A DNA stretch of 64,000 bases from Adiantum capillus-veneris (taxonomy: Eukaryota; Streptophyta; Polypodiopsida; Polypodiales; Pteridaceae), in assembly GCA_014529385.2 (NCBI GenBank), contig CM043971.1, positions 60,466,709 through 60,530,708 of the forward strand, in the 5' to 3' direction. The position numbers were made by a program, and so were the translations under genes. Below the pieces are notes generated by a model. The model was not told where the DNA came from and ran no database searches. It worked only from the letters and a program-made list of their open reading frames with translations. Shown in pieces: positions 1 to 11,013 of the stretch (its first letter is position 1; each line of letters starts with the position of its first letter).

Positions 1-9
1 CACTGGCGC
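1..9 (+). mobile_element. Left stub of a copia LTR split by the gypsy insertion
   Basis: The first nine bases, joined to the sequence that resumes at 16530, recreate a stretch of the Copia-1 LTR (reverse complement of about 6333-6349). The gypsy element therefore landed inside this LTR. The rest of the LTR lies upstream of the window. Confidence 0.6.
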
Positions 10-1703
10 TGATAGCCGTTTTTTGGCTTTCCATAGTGGCCATAGTAAGCTACCTCACCCTATCAAATCACTCAAACACTATGGCTATCCCTACCATTTC
101 ACTATATATAGGCGTGTGTGAGTTAGGGAACTTTCCCCATATTTTCTTTAAAACCCTCAGCTAGCTAGTCACTAGGCTAGTTGAGCCAAAAAAATAAAAA
201 TTATAAGTATATTATGGCCCATTTGTGTGTAAATATTTCATTGTATATAGGGCCTAAATAAAAGGTTTTTTCATAATTATTGTGGTATTTATTTAAATAT
301 TTCTACCTATGGTGTGTTATTTATGCTATGTACATTGACTCACCATTACCATATTTTTTCTTATCATTTTGCATACTCTTTATTCCATATAAAAATAATT
401 TCATGCAAGCTTCTCTTATTTTTGGTGTAACTCCATCCCAACAAAAATCCAAAAAAACTAGTTCTATTTATGTGTATATTTTTTTCACTATTGTGATTTT
501 TTCCTTTCTACGTATATTCTCTATTACTCTCATAAATTAGACCACCAAAAATATTCATCTTTTTATGGTAGACTTATAATGAGAGAGATTTATTTTGACC
601 CCTTTATATTTTTCGACCTATATTATTTATATTTGACATGTACATATTTTTTAGACCCCTCAATATTTGATTTTCTTAGTTGTACTATTCACTTATATCA
701 TGATCTCAACAATATCTTCAATTATAGACCTACCAAATAAGCTCAAGGATAGGTGGCATGCATACATGCACTATGGAGGGCTCACTCTTGGAGGTATTCA
801 AAAGAATCATCCAAAGAAGGACCCCACAAGGACCTTGTGCAGTGGAAAAAAACGATCGGTTTTGCTGAATTTTTAAAGTTCACTTGCTCTCCGAATTTGG
901 AAAGGTGATACAAACAAAAGTTGTAGCTCGTGGGCTGAACTTTTGCCTCAAATTTTTTCATATTTTTTTGAGCTACGAGCTGTGAGCTATGATTTTATTA
1001 GTGGACCCCAGTTTTCCCATGTTATGCAGCCACACTCTCTCTTCCACTTTATCATTTTCCTCTTTCACACACACTTCTCCACTCATCATCCCCACCTCTC
1101 TCACCACTCCTCTCTGCACCCTACTCACCTTCTCCTCAACCTTGAAGAATAAGAGAAACCATGGTGAACTCATACCTCCCACACACAATTCCATTCCAAA
1201 ATTGACCACCTAGTCTCATTTTTCCTCCTCCAATTTACCCATATCTATCAAAAAAACCACAAAATTCAGCCTCTTCTCTTAAAAGACAGCATCATGGTGG
1301 TTGATTACTCAGCTTCAATTACCTTGTCTCTCAAGGAAGGTCAAGAGTGGAGAAAAAATGTACCGTCAAAGCTAGTGGACCATCAACAAGCGTCAAAATT
1401 GGCCCTACTCAAGACACTTGGAGCATCAACCTTGTAAGAAATCCACCTTTTCTTACCTCTTAATATTTTTTCTTCCTTATTTGTATCCTACATGGATACT
1501 CCCATTGTAAATATCCAATTCCATTTGTAAATTAATACTAACTCTACTAACACTAACCCACTATGAAAAGTCCTATCACCTCCATTTCTCTCCTCTCTCT
1601 TTCCCCACCAACTTCTTGATAATTCCAAGCAAAAGAAATTAGATAAATTGCTGAAAATCTAACCCAACCATGGTTAGAGGAGTAACCCTAGCCTTCAAAA
1701 TTG

Positions 1704-1713
1704 CTATAAAAGG
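1704..1713 (+). promoter_or_regulatory. TATA box in the 5' LTR
   Basis: CTATAAAAGG lies about 970 bp before the LTR end, followed by G/A-rich sequence. It is the best candidate for the element's transcription promoter. The same box is at 15548-15557 in the 3' LTR. Confidence 0.6.
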
Positions 1714-2371
1714 AGGGTGTAGGTAGCACAAAAAGGGGGAGCCATAAGCAAGAGCACTATGCTATAGCTTGAGAAGCCAAGCTCAACCTCTCTAGAAGGA
1801 GCTCTTGAGTGGAAGCTCATTGTCTTATGCATGTGCATGTGTTGTAATAGGGGATTAGCAAGGGAACTCTATGCCATTGTAAGAGAGAGAGTGATCATTC
1901 AATTGAGAGTAGGAAATCTATCATTTCTCCTACTAGTGTAAGCCCAACATTTGCTGAATCAAGGAGGGTGGATTTGGACTAAGCTTGGATACTTTGTCTC
2001 CCTTCCAACGTGAAGTAATGGACAACAATGATGCGTAGGTGTCTTGGTGTTTTTTGTTAAGTTCTTGATAGCTTGTCTCTGGTGTTGTCATCAATCTAGC
2101 CATAAATCCCACATACTGTAAGAGGGCGACAGGGTGGAGAGGACTCCCCTGGCTTTAAGACAGTGATTGGGGTGGCTTTTCTTGTGATGTGTTGTGGTGA
2201 AATTTACGCAAGCTATGTTGAACAAATACTAATCTCACTTTGATTTGTCATGACAGATTTGTAAGAAGGTATTAATGCAACAAGCACCCCCTCCCCCTTT
2301 CTCTCTCTTTCTTAAATATATAGTTGTGTTTGCTTGATCATTGGCGATACGTTTCAAAGCAGCCCGAGCAC

Positions 2372-2372
<1 letters not shown>

Positions 2373-2423
<51 letters not shown>
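2373..2423 (+). repeat. (CT)n microsatellite
   Basis: A nearly pure CT run inside the 5' LTR. The copy in the 3' LTR (about 16217-16271) is about 4 bp longer, which accounts for the shift in offset between the two LTRs. Confidence 0.9.
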
Positions 2424-2426
<3 letters not shown>

Positions 2427-2687
2427 TTTTAGTGTGTGAGAGTGTTCCAGTGGTGTTAGGGTTAGTGTAAATTCCTTGCTTGTTTGTGGGTTGCTCTAAC
2501 GATTCTCCTCTTTTGCGTCCTAGTTCGCTCTTAAACTAGGTGGTGCCCCTTGTGTAGTTGGGATTTGGCTGTGGGTTTGTTGTTTTGGTTTGTGTTGTGC
2601 TGTGCCCCAGCCCCATTGAGCAGCACGGGAGCCTTGAAGGGTGTCTAGAGGTTGCTCTTCTTGTTGCCCGCCCCGGACCGCCTCAAA

Positions 2688-2705
2688 TTGGTGCCCCCAC
2701 GGAGG
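2688..2705 (+). other. Candidate primer binding site of the gypsy
   Basis: TTGGTGCCCCCAC begins two bases after the LTR end, where a tRNA primer site is expected. It has the TGGxGCC look of plant gypsy sites, but I cannot assign the tRNA. Confidence 0.45.
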
Positions 2706-2759
2706 ACGGCTTGTGTATTTTTGTGTAGAATCAACCTTTAGCATAGTCAAGTAGTTTGC

Positions 2760-2972
2760 ATGAATCACGAAAATTTGTATGATCCCTTCATTCCCATTGC
2801 AAGGCAAAAGGTACACATAATTGTTAGTACTAAGTTGCAATTTCAACGTGTCATTCGTAGAATTTGGGGTCCTCTTAGGTTGGCCGAGATAAACGCTTCA
2901 GTAAATCCTTTTATTTTGCCTCTCATTAGGTACGACCTTAGTTTGGACGTCTATATTTTTGTTTTGTTTTAA
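2760..2972 (+). CDS. Leader ORF 1 of the gypsy, unknown function
   Basis: A 70-codon ORF between the 5' LTR and gag. I recognise no domain. Its second half resembles the ORF that follows at 2994: both share an F-Q centre, a G-x-x-R-x-x-E-I segment, then S-x-NP-x-ILPLI-x-Y and a C-terminal S-x-DV-x-IF-x-L. Both are in the same frame and separated by a stop. The similarity looks stronger in protein than in DNA, which would fit selection on a peptide, but they could also be an old duplication of untranslated leader. It lies in a different frame from gag. Confidence 0.35.
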   Translation: MNHENLYDPFIPIARQKVHIIVSTKLQFQRVIRRIWGPLRLAEINASVNPFILPLIRYDLSLDVYIFVLF

Positions 2973-2993
2973 GCATTAGGTCATGCATAGACC

Positions 2994-3212
2994 ATGGATA
3001 ATGGCCCAGGAATAGAGGTTTTCCCCTTCCATTTCACTCCACACATTAGAATAAACATTGCAATTAGTAGGAAAATCCATTTTCAACAACGTATGGTGTT
3101 CATGTTTGGTGCCCAAAGAGTAGGAGAAATTCTCACGTCACCAAACCCTGTCATCCTACCTCTTATTGATTATCATAGGTCGTTTGATGTGAATATCTTT
3201 ATTTTGTTGTAG
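2994..3212 (+). CDS. Leader ORF 2 of the gypsy, diverged duplicate of ORF 1
   Basis: A 72-codon ORF beginning 22 bases after the end of ORF 1, with the matching segment G-x-x-R-x-x-EI, NP-x-ILPLI-x-Y and DV-x-IF-x-L at the same spacing. It ends about 85 bases before gag. Function unknown; see ORF 1. No membrane anchor or metal-binding pattern is obvious, and the C-terminus is hydrophobic in both. Confidence 0.35.
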   Translation: MDNGPGIEVFPFHFTPHIRINIAISRKIHFQQRMVFMFGAQRVGEILTSPNPVILPLIDYHRSFDVNIFILL

Positions 3213-3297
3213 AATAGATTGCAAGCTAGAAAACATTATTGTGTAAATCTTTTTAAGAAAGAAAAACAAAAACGGGTGTCACTTTGAAATCAATTCA

Positions 3298-4026
3298 ATG
3301 GAAAGCCAACGCCAAATGTCTGGGTATCCTCTTTTCTTTGGAGAGCCTGGAGAGGATGCAGAATTATTTTTAGCGAATTTCAAGATGTCTTGCCGTATCA
3401 AGAGGATAATAACTGATCAAGAACGTGTAGAAATGTTTGAGGTGGTCCTTAGGAAAGATGCTAGCACTTGGTTTGACTCTTTGCCTGAGGAAGTTAAGGG
3501 GAATTACACAGAAGTTTTGAATCGTTTCAAGAAATACTTCTTTGATCCCCAAAACACTCAAAAATTATGGCAAGACATTGTTTCTCATAAGCAAAAAGAC
3601 TTAGATGACTACTACTTGTACAAGCAAGAGTTTCTACGTCTTTGGGCTCTATGGATACGAAATGTTGCTAACCCTGGTGATGGTGCAGAATTTCTAAAGA
3701 AGGAGAGGTTCATAGCCGGACTCTTTCCTGACCTTAAGGTAAAAGTTGAGGCGGGTGCACCTGCTACCTTTGATGCAGCTGAAACTAGGGCTGCTGAGAA
3801 ATATAGGAAACTCAAGTGCTTAAGGGGAGAGGTTCCAATAGAAGGTCTTAGACCCAAAGGTAAGTCACAAGCATCAACATCGAGGGAGCTTCCTGAGGTA
3901 ACGGCTGAAGTGATTGAGAAGTTAAATGAATCTTTAAGCAACCTGTCAATTCACCTTGCACAAGCTGTAGGTCCAAAGGGACAAGCAAAGAAGTCAGAAG
4001 AGAGAGAGAGCCACGAACTAGGAGAG
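3298..4026 (+). pseudogene. Gypsy gag (capsid part)
   Basis: The frame opens with ATG and encodes a retrotransposon gag domain: a PLFFGEPGEDAELFLANF start, then WFDSLPEE and an F-x-KYFFDP segment, then LKK-type helices. It would form the particle that packages element RNA. The frame is lost in a GA-dinucleotide run at about 3997-4010, where a 2-base length change would shift it into the zinc-knuckle frame that follows. In the present frame it runs on to a stop at 4113. The leader and LTR are upstream, protease downstream. Confidence 0.85.
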
Positions 4027-5394
4027 TCTTGCAATGTTGGAATAGCGGAGAGTCTGGACATGGGATGTATAATTGTCCTTGGCCCCGTGGAGAGCCAGGG
4101 AGACCTAACTTGAATTACCCAGTGATGAATGCAGGAGAAGGAGCTGGTCAACAACCAAGGCTTCTACAAAGGCCAAATGGACCAAGACCACCTCCACAAG
4201 GGGTAGAAGGAGTTCCACCTTTGCCAGATCCAAATGTGCATGTGGTAGAGGTGACAAATTCAAATGAGTTTGACATGGAAGCCAATGGCATTAAGCGTGG
4301 CCGAGGAAAAGGTAAAGAGAAAGAAGGAGTCACATCACAGAGTGACCATGGACAAGGCAAGAAGGCAAAGGAAACCAAGGAAACCAAGAGGACTCGACGT
4401 CATATCAACCTCCAAGACTTCCCTCTTGGACATGGTATGGCTCCGTACAACTTGTTGGAAGACATGAGAGGTAAGGGTCCTGATATTTCATGGCCTCAAT
4501 TTCTTGCATTATGTCCACAAGTTAGGAGGGATTTAACAAGGGCAGTTAGCACTAGGAGAAAGGTAAAAGAGAGTGTGCCTGTTGTAAAAATTGCACAAGC
4601 TGAAATGAATGAGGACATTACACCGGTGCTAGACTGTTACATCAAAGGAAGATTGGTTAGGAAAGGTCTAGTGGATGGGGGTGCACAAATTTGCATCATG
4701 ACAGAGGGACTCATGCAAAGACTAGGCATGCACATCCATGAGACACCTGAAATCAAAGTCGATGGCAAACAATAGCAAGGCTAGGTGTGTAGGCATTTGT
4801 AAAAATGTCTTTGTAGAGGCCTTTGGCATTAAGAAAGCGGTGGATTTTTATGTTATGTCGACCAAGGGAAGTGGTTATCCATTTATCCTAGGAAGACCAT
4901 GGCTAATGAAAATGCGAGCTTTGCAGGATTGGGAGAGTGGGAAATTAATTTGCAAGAATGACAATCATAAGAAGGTTGTCTTTGACATGAAGGAGCAACG
5001 CCAAGAGGAGCTCCATGAAGAATCATCTCAAAGTGAGACGGAAGAAGGTTGGACCGATAGCACTTTAGAAGAAGAAAGTAGCGGCAACATTACGGAAGAG
5101 GAGTCTTCCATCGAAGTCATGGGGGTAAGGTTTAAGCCAAGCAACCAAGAGACCTCTTGTCAAGGCTTGGAGGAGGTAGGTCCTCAAGAGAACGAAGGTG
5201 TTCAAGATGAAGGGATGCTGGAAGGTATGCTATCAACAACACTTACAAAGGATGAAAGAGAGGAGTTCAAATGTGTGCTAAGGAAGTTTCCTAGGCTTTT
5301 CGCTAAAGACTACACCAACGTGCGTGGGGTAGATGTTGTTCAACACAAGATTGAGTTAAAGCCTGAGGCCACACCTAAAGCTCAGAAGCTATGA
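4011..5394 (+). pseudogene. Gypsy zinc knuckle and protease region
   Basis: After the frameshift the sequence encodes a CCHC-like knuckle (C-WNSGESGH-GMYN-C) whose second cysteine is serine. A basic linker follows, then the aspartic protease active site as LVDGGAQ near 4668-4690. The DGGA form is common in this type of plant element. A second frameshift lies between about 4738 and 4775; reading resumes with the distal protease part (GYPFILGRPWL) and an acidic linker leading into reverse transcriptase. The frame is stopped by TGA at 5392-5394 where an arginine (CGA) is expected, because the following codons read on normally as RLGVIKEQALL. Confidence 0.85.
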
Positions 5395-6092
5395 AGGCTA
5401 GGAGTTATAAAGGAGCAGGCTCTACTCAAGGAGGTAAGAAAGATTCTAGCAGCAGGTTTCATTTATCCAGTGGAGAATTTAGAGTGGGTCTCTCCTGTTG
5501 TTGTCACTCCTAAGAAAAACGAAAAGTGGAGGGTGTGTGTGGATTACCGCCCACTCAATGAGGCAACAAAAAGAGATCACTTTCCCCTCCCATTTCAGGA
5601 TGAGATACTAAATGAGGTAGTTGGTCATGAGAAGTACACTGTGTGTGATGGCTACTCAGGCTACTTTCAAATAGGTATCGCATTGGAAGATCAATTGAAA
5701 ACAACCTTTATCACTCCTTGGGGTTGTTATGCTTTTAGAGTCATGCCATTTGGTCTGACAAATGCTCCTGCAACATTCCAACGTTTCATGAACATGGTGT
5801 TTCAAGCATTTTTTGGAAAGTCAATTAGGGTGTTCATTGATGATTTTTGCATTTATAGCTCAAAATCATTGCATCTACAAAGGGTAGAAGAAGGATTAAA
5901 GAAGCTCTATGACATGGGAGGTCAACTCAACCCCGACAAGTGCCACATAGGTGAGGATGAAGTGATCTTGCTCGGTCACAAGGTTTCCTATAAAGGCATT
6001 GAGGTGGATCCTTCAAAGGCAAAGGCTCTTATTGAGCTCCCATCACCGAAGAGTCTTAAGGAGGTCATCTCTTTCATTCAGAAGGTGAAGTA
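5395..6092 (+). pseudogene. Gypsy reverse transcriptase, N-terminal part
   Basis: This stretch holds reverse transcriptase blocks in order: VTPKKNEKWRVCVDYRPLN, HFPLPFQDEIL, YSGYFQI, MPFGLTNAPATFQRFM, then the catalytic FIDDF at about 5833-5848 (the YxDD position), and LLGHKV. The enzyme copies element RNA into DNA in the particle. Copia-1 interrupts it after KVKY; the frame continues at 11341 with MSRFIHLASELLHPL, which I checked by the insertion length (5248 bp with the duplicated target, changing phase by one, as observed). The first residues follow directly the TGA at 5392. Confidence 0.9.
6088..6092. repeat. Target-site duplication of Copia-1, left copy
   Basis: AAGTA here and at 11336-11340 flank Copia-1 exactly, as expected for a 5-bp integrase cut. 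Confidence 0.95.
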
Positions 6093-6414
6093 TGTAAAGA
6101 ATGAGGATGCAAGAGAGCTACACAAGACAAGCACAAAGCACACAGAGATGGAAAGCTTCTTCTTCTTCTTCACAGAAAAGAGAGTACAAAATGACTAAGT
6201 GCTAAAGCTGAAAAGTAGCACATATGTACATGCGGTCACTAAGTGTGAACTCGCTAGAAGCGTACTAGGCTAGCACTATAAGTGTAGTCTAGCTGTAGAA
6301 TCACTGGCAGAGATCCTCCGTGTCGGTCACCTAACGCGCCAGTGAGTAAATGCCGTAAGCGGCCAAGACCCGTAGTGGATGCCAGCTCAAGGTGTAGAGC
6401 TCGACATCTCAACA
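6093..6414 (-). repeat. 3' LTR of Copia-1
   Basis: Read on the minus strand it starts TGTTGAG and ends CTTTACA. Bases 6415-6425 beside it are the polypurine tract (GAGGGGGAG on the minus strand). Confidence 0.95.
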
Positions 6415-6563
6415 CTCCCCCTCGAGCTCTGCATGTCGCAGAGTCCAAGCATAGTCCGGAAACGTTGAAGCTTCTCAGCTCCGAGGGCCTTGGTAAAGAT
6501 ATCCGCTATCTGCTCCTCTGTGCTGACGTAGACCAAGTCGATGTCGCCCGCCAACACTCGCTC

Positions 6564-9500
6564 TCAAACGTAGTGGTAATGGACCTCTATGTGTTTGGTC
6601 CTGGCATGGAACACTGGGTTCCTAGCCAACTGCATGCTGCTGAGGTTGTCACAATGGATGAAAATCTGCTGGTCCACTTGCACTCCCAAGTCCTCAAGTA
6701 ATGTGCGTAGCCAAGCTACCTCGCACGCCGCAACTGCTGCACCTCTGTACTCGGCCTCTGTGCTCGATAAAGCAACCGTAGGCTGCTTTTTGCTGCTCCA
6801 AGTAACAGCAGCACTCCCAAAAGAGAACATGAAGCCACTCGTAGATCTCCTATCAACAATGCTACCTGCCCAATCTGCATCTGTATACCCATACAATGCT
6901 AATGGTGCATCTGCTGCATAGAACAATGCGTAGTCAAGAGTACCTTGCACATACCTAAGTGTGCGTCGTACTCCATCCAAATGTGGCTTCCTCGGAAGTT
7001 GCATGAACTGACTCTCCAAGCCTACTGTGTAGCTCAAGTCTGGCCTCGTGATAGTCAAGTAGATTAGACTACCCACAATCTTCCTGTACATGTTGACATC
7101 CTCAACAACATCACCCTTCTCTACACTCAGCTTTGCATTCACATCCAAGGGAATAGAAATTGGCTTACAATCAGCCATACCATACTTTGACAACATGTCC
7201 AAAGCATACTGTCTCTGTGATAGCCATACACCCTCTGGAGTCCTGATCACCTCAATGCCAAGAAAGTAGCGCAACTCGCCTAAATCTTTCATTTCAAACT
7301 CCTGTTTGAGAAGACCCTTCACATGGTCAATCTCCATAGCATTGCCACCAACAATAATAAGGTCATCTACATATATGGTAATGACCACAATCCCCACATC
7401 ACTCTCACGTACATAGAGTGAATGATCAGCATGAGCTCTCCTAAAACCAATACTGACAAGATACTTGGCAATCCTGTCATACCATGCTCTAGAGCCCTGC
7501 TTCAAACCATACAAAGCTTTGAGAAGTCTGCATACATAATCTGGGTAACCTGGATCGACATAACTAGGTGGCTGATCCATATACACTTCCTCTTGCAACT
7601 CACCATTCAAGAAGGCATTCTTTACATCCATTTGATGCATAATCCATCCTCTAGATGCAGCCACTGCTATGACAGCTCTCACTGTCGTCATCTTTGCCAC
7701 TGGAGCAAAGGTCTCCTCATAGTGTATGCCATACGTCTGTGTATAACCCTTTGCGACCAGCCTTGCCTTGTGACGCTCAATGTTACCATCAGCCTTATGC
7801 TTGGTTTTATACACCCATTTACAGCCAATAGCTTTCTTGCCACTTGGCAATGGCACCAAATCCCATGTGTCATTTGCTTCCAATGCAGCCATCTCTTCAT
7901 TCATTGCATCATCCCAATGCACATTTCCAACTGCATCCTCAAAACATGTGGGCTCCACATCCTGTATCACCTTAGCCATGTAGGCTTGGTGATGCGCTAG
8001 ATACCCATCATAAGTCAATTTATGAACTGGATTTCTGACTCTATTAGATCTGCGCGGTCCTGGGTCACTCCTTTGCCCTCTAGCATCTTCTTGTACTTTC
8101 CTTACACCAGGTGTCCTGACAGCCGGAATTCCAAATTCCTCATCAAGACTTTGTTCAGAACCATCTGAATCCATGTCTACATGTGAAAAACCTGATGATG
8201 CATCAACCATAAAGGGAGGTTCATCAACCTTTTCCTTTCCTTTTCGTGATACATTCCCTGTACCTGTTGGTGGAGTAACCTGCGTACGTAGTCTACCATT
8301 CCATGGTTTCTCAACAGAGCCACGAGAAGAGGACTCTTGTGGTCCACTCAAAACCTGTGACTGTGGCCTCACATTTTGTACAACCACATCATCTTTTACA
8401 TCAGCCCCAATAGTGCCATGTGCATTACTGTACCAGCTGCTCATCTCATCAAAGACTACATCTCTGCTCACTCGTAATTCTTGTGTAGTAGGATTGTAGC
8501 ACCTGTACCCCTTTTGTTCAAGGGAATATCCCACAAGAATACATTTCTCTGCTTTAGGATCCAATTTCCTACGCAACTCATCTGGTACATGCACGTAAGC
8601 TATGCAGCCAAACACTTTCAAGTGTGCCAAATCAGGCTTTGTACCTGTAAACTTTTCCTCCGGTGTTACATCATGCACCGCAGCTGTAGGTGTCCTGTTC
8701 ATAATGTACACAGCTGTATTTACAGCTTCAGCCCAGAAATGATGAGGCATGTTCTTCTCATTCATCAATGCACATGCAACCTCTGCAATGTGCCTGTTTT
8801 TCCTTTCTGCGACCCCATTCTGCTGTGGAGTATATCTGCATGTAAACTGCCTGCGTATACCATGCATTCGCAGAAAATCTGAAAAATCATTGGAGAAGTA
8901 CTCTCCCCCTCCATCTGACCTCAATGTCTTGATTTGCATATCTGTCTCCTTCTCAATCATGACTTTGAAGTCTTGAAAGTGACCAAACACTTCACTTTTG
9001 TTACGCATGAAGTAGACCCATACTTTCCTTGTATGGTCATCAATGAAAGAGACATAATACCTGCAACCATGTATACTTGCAGTATCGGTTGGACCCCAAA
9101 CATCTGTGTGCACCACCTCAAGTGGCTTTTTACATACATTGTGCTCATGTGGAAATGAGCCCTTTGACTGTTTTCCAAACTGGCATGCTGCACACACTTT
9201 ATGCATACCATCCACCTTGAATTTGGGCAACCCTTTTACAATCTGTTTTGATTGCATGCTGCGCAATCTCTGCTCATTGACATGGCCAATGCGTTTGTGC
9301 CAAATGTCAACATCAGCCACAACACCTGTGCCCTGTGCAAATAATGCAGCTTTTACCTCAGGCATGTCTACATTTAGCGTAAACATTCTGCCCACACATT
9401 TGCCCTCTGTGATCAGCTTACAGCCATTCTGGAAATCTTCTACATAACAGCCATTTGGATTGAAGCGAACCTGCAAACCCTGCTCAACCATTTGTCCAAC

Positions 9501-10736
9501 AGAAACAAGATTCTTTGTAATGTTTGGGACATGAAGTACATCTGCTAAGTACTTTGATTTCCCACTCTTCGTATTTAGAGGTATGTCCCCTACATGAGCA
9601 ATGGGGTGAGCTGTGTCATCTCCTGTCTGCACATAACCTGACACATCTGGTTTGCGCATATCTCTAAACCACTCTCCACGAGACGTCATGTGATTAGAGG
9701 CACCTGAATCCACATACCAAACATCATCTTGGGTGGAATTCTCTGCAGTCATTGTATTCATTACATGTTGCATAACAAACATGCGCTCATTTTTGCTGTC
9801 ATCTGCATCTCTGCTAGTAGATGCATAGTTGCCCTGTTCTCTCTTTCTACTTGCTTTTCCCTTTGGACAATCATGTGACATGTGACCTCTTTCACCACAA
9901 GTCCAACATTCTCTACTATCTGGAGTATGTTGCTGCCTGCTTGATCCTGCACCACGACCTCTTTGACTCCCCCTGCCTTGAGACTGGTTTCCCCTGCCAC
10001 CTGTATTGTTTTGATTTGATTGACCTTCCAGAAATTGGCCCCTGCAACCCCTTGGGCCTCGACCACGACCTCTACCTCTACCTCTGTTGGAGTTAGAATA
10101 GAAGGCCTGTTCAGAATTATTTCTGCCATGAGAAGAAGATGTGTCAAGGTTCTTCTCCTCAAGAATAAGCATAGAAATCAAATCTTGGAACACGGGGATG
10201 TCGTCTCTTGTATTCATGGAAGACCTAAAATGTACATACTCATCTCCTAGACCATCCAAGCATGCACGGACAATGTCATCGTCTTCCACTGAGACTTTAA
10301 TAGATCCAAGAGCCTCAATGATACTCTTGATCTTCAAGGCATAATCATTGATTGAGAGGTTGTTCCTCTTAACCTGATTTAGCTCCGACTTTAGTTGAAG
10401 CTTCCTGGCCTTGGTGTTCACCTCGAACACTCTGCCTAAGTTTCTCCATGCAATGGCGGGGGTTTCAGCATCCTGTAGATAGCCCATCATACCATCTGTG
10501 ATGCTCATAGACAGCCAATACATCACTTTGATCTGGCCTTGTTGCCAGTCCCTCAAAGCTTTCCTTTGTTCTTCTGTAGCATTTGCCTCGGGAATCTCTG
10601 GTTCCTTTTCATTGTCTCCTTCTACATAGTCCCAATAACCTTTTGCTTTTAGGAAATTTGTTATTCTGAACTTCCATGCAGGGTAGTTATTTTTCTCAAG
10701 CTTCTCAGTAACAATCTGACTGAAACCGTCAGACAT
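6564..10736 (-). CDS. Copia-1 Gag-Pol polyprotein, RNase H end cut by a stop
   Basis: One 1390-codon frame encodes the whole copia order. Gag comes first, then an RG-rich linker and a CCHC knuckle (CWTCGERGHMSHDC) near residue 276. The protease site VDSGASNHM is near 342. Integrase has an H-H-C-C finger (HKRIGH, CAACQFGK) near 479 and catalytic blocks TDVWGP, SDGGGEY and QQNGVAERKN near 542, 605 and 640. Reverse transcriptase has IYVDDL near 1122 and RNase H starts with YTDADWAG near 1280. It ends HYHYV then TGA at 6564-6566, where relatives read HYHYVRERVL; the tail goes on open to a stop at 6387-6389. So CGA to TGA removed about 58 residues. The start is the first ATG, after a 267-bp leader. 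No frameshift elsewhere. Confidence 0.93.
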   Translation of the reverse strand: MSDGFSQIVTEKLEKNNYPAWKFRITNFLKAKGYWDYVEGDNEKEPEIPEANATEEQRKALRDWQQGQIKVMYWLSMSITDGMMGYLQDAETPAIAWRNLGRVFEVNTKARKLQLKSELNQVKRNNLSINDYALKIKSIIEALGSIKVSVEDDDIVRACLDGLGDEYVHFRSSMNTRDDIPVFQDLISMLILEEKNLDTSSSHGRNNSEQAFYSNSNRGRGRGRGRGPRGCRGQFLEGQSNQNNTGGRGNQSQGRGSQRGRGAGSSRQQHTPDSRECWTCGERGHMSHDCPKGKASRKREQGNYASTSRDADDSKNERMFVMQHVMNTMTAENSTQDDVWYVDSGASNHMTSRGEWFRDMRKPDVSGYVQTGDDTAHPIAHVGDIPLNTKSGKSKYLADVLHVPNITKNLVSVGQMVEQGLQVRFNPNGCYVEDFQNGCKLITEGKCVGRMFTLNVDMPEVKAALFAQGTGVVADVDIWHKRIGHVNEQRLRSMQSKQIVKGLPKFKVDGMHKVCAACQFGKQSKGSFPHEHNVCKKPLEVVHTDVWGPTDTASIHGCRYYVSFIDDHTRKVWVYFMRNKSEVFGHFQDFKVMIEKETDMQIKTLRSDGGGEYFSNDFSDFLRMHGIRRQFTCRYTPQQNGVAERKNRHIAEVACALMNEKNMPHHFWAEAVNTAVYIMNRTPTAAVHDVTPEEKFTGTKPDLAHLKVFGCIAYVHVPDELRRKLDPKAEKCILVGYSLEQKGYRCYNPTTQELRVSRDVVFDEMSSWYSNAHGTIGADVKDDVVVQNVRPQSQVLSGPQESSSRGSVEKPWNGRLRTQVTPPTGTGNVSRKGKEKVDEPPFMVDASSGFSHVDMDSDGSEQSLDEEFGIPAVRTPGVRKVQEDARGQRSDPGPRRSNRVRNPVHKLTYDGYLAHHQAYMAKVIQDVEPTCFEDAVGNVHWDDAMNEEMAALEANDTWDLVPLPSGKKAIGCKWVYKTKHKADGNIERHKARLVAKGYTQTYGIHYEETFAPVAKMTTVRAVIAVAASRGWIMHQMDVKNAFLNGELQEEVYMDQPPSYVDPGYPDYVCRLLKALYGLKQGSRAWYDRIAKYLVSIGFRRAHADHSLYVRESDVGIVVITIYVDDLIIVGGNAMEIDHVKGLLKQEFEMKDLGELRYFLGIEVIRTPEGVWLSQRQYALDMLSKYGMADCKPISIPLDVNAKLSVEKGDVVEDVNMYRKIVGSLIYLTITRPDLSYTVGLESQFMQLPRKPHLDGVRRTLRYVQGTLDYALFYAADAPLALYGYTDADWAGSIVDRRSTSGFMFSFGSAAVTWSSKKQPTVALSSTEAEYRGAAVAACEVAWLRTLLEDLGVQVDQQIFIHCDNLSSMQLARNPVFHARTKHIEVHYHYV

Positions 10737-11001
10737 CTTGAAGCACTAAGACAAAATAGTTGCAATCTGCAAAAACCTGCAAATTTGCTGAACCTGCTAT
10801 CGTGGTTCCTATAACGCTTTCTACACTCAACGAGTGTCCACAATCAAGCGTACATACAACCACTGTACTTGTACAGTAAATCTCTGTATACTGCACTTTG
10901 GAGACCTGTTCAGAAACTTGTGCGAAAAACCATCTGGTCGTGGATTGCGAACGAAGGGATTGTGATGCTCTTGCTCTCTTAGCCTCTCTTGCCTGCACCA
11001 A

Positions 11002-11013
11002 GTTCTGATACCA
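11002..11013 (-). other. Primer binding site of Copia-1
   Basis: On the minus strand TGGTATCAGAAC follows the 5' LTR directly. It matches the usual copia site for initiator methionine tRNA, with one change from TGGTATCAGAGC. Confidence 0.85.

Larger units (their letters stand above)
10..2685 (+). repeat. 5' LTR of the Tat-type gypsy
   Basis: It begins TGATAGCC and ends GCCTCA, and matches 13854-16533 over its whole length. At 2676 bp it is long. Small ORFs inside it (for example around 280-540 and 943-1213) recur in the other LTR and show no coding features, so I do not call them genes. It contains a CT microsatellite at 2373-2423 and a TATA box at 1704. Confidence 0.95.

Noticed and set aside
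280-1213. Small ORFs inside the gypsy LTR, repeated at 14124-15057 and partly at 27459-28466
   Set aside because: They recur because the LTR is repeated, overlap on both strands and show no domain or conserved frame.
2455-2470. Telomere-like GTTAGGGTTAG
   Set aside because: A single short occurrence inside an LTR, not an array.
3997-4030. Programmed frameshift between gag and pol
   Set aside because: It lies in a simple GA run and is followed by other frameshifts and stops, so mutation is the simpler reading.
7422-8000. Long plus-strand ORF opposite Copia-1 reverse transcriptase
   Set aside because: Antisense shadow of the real minus-strand polyprotein.
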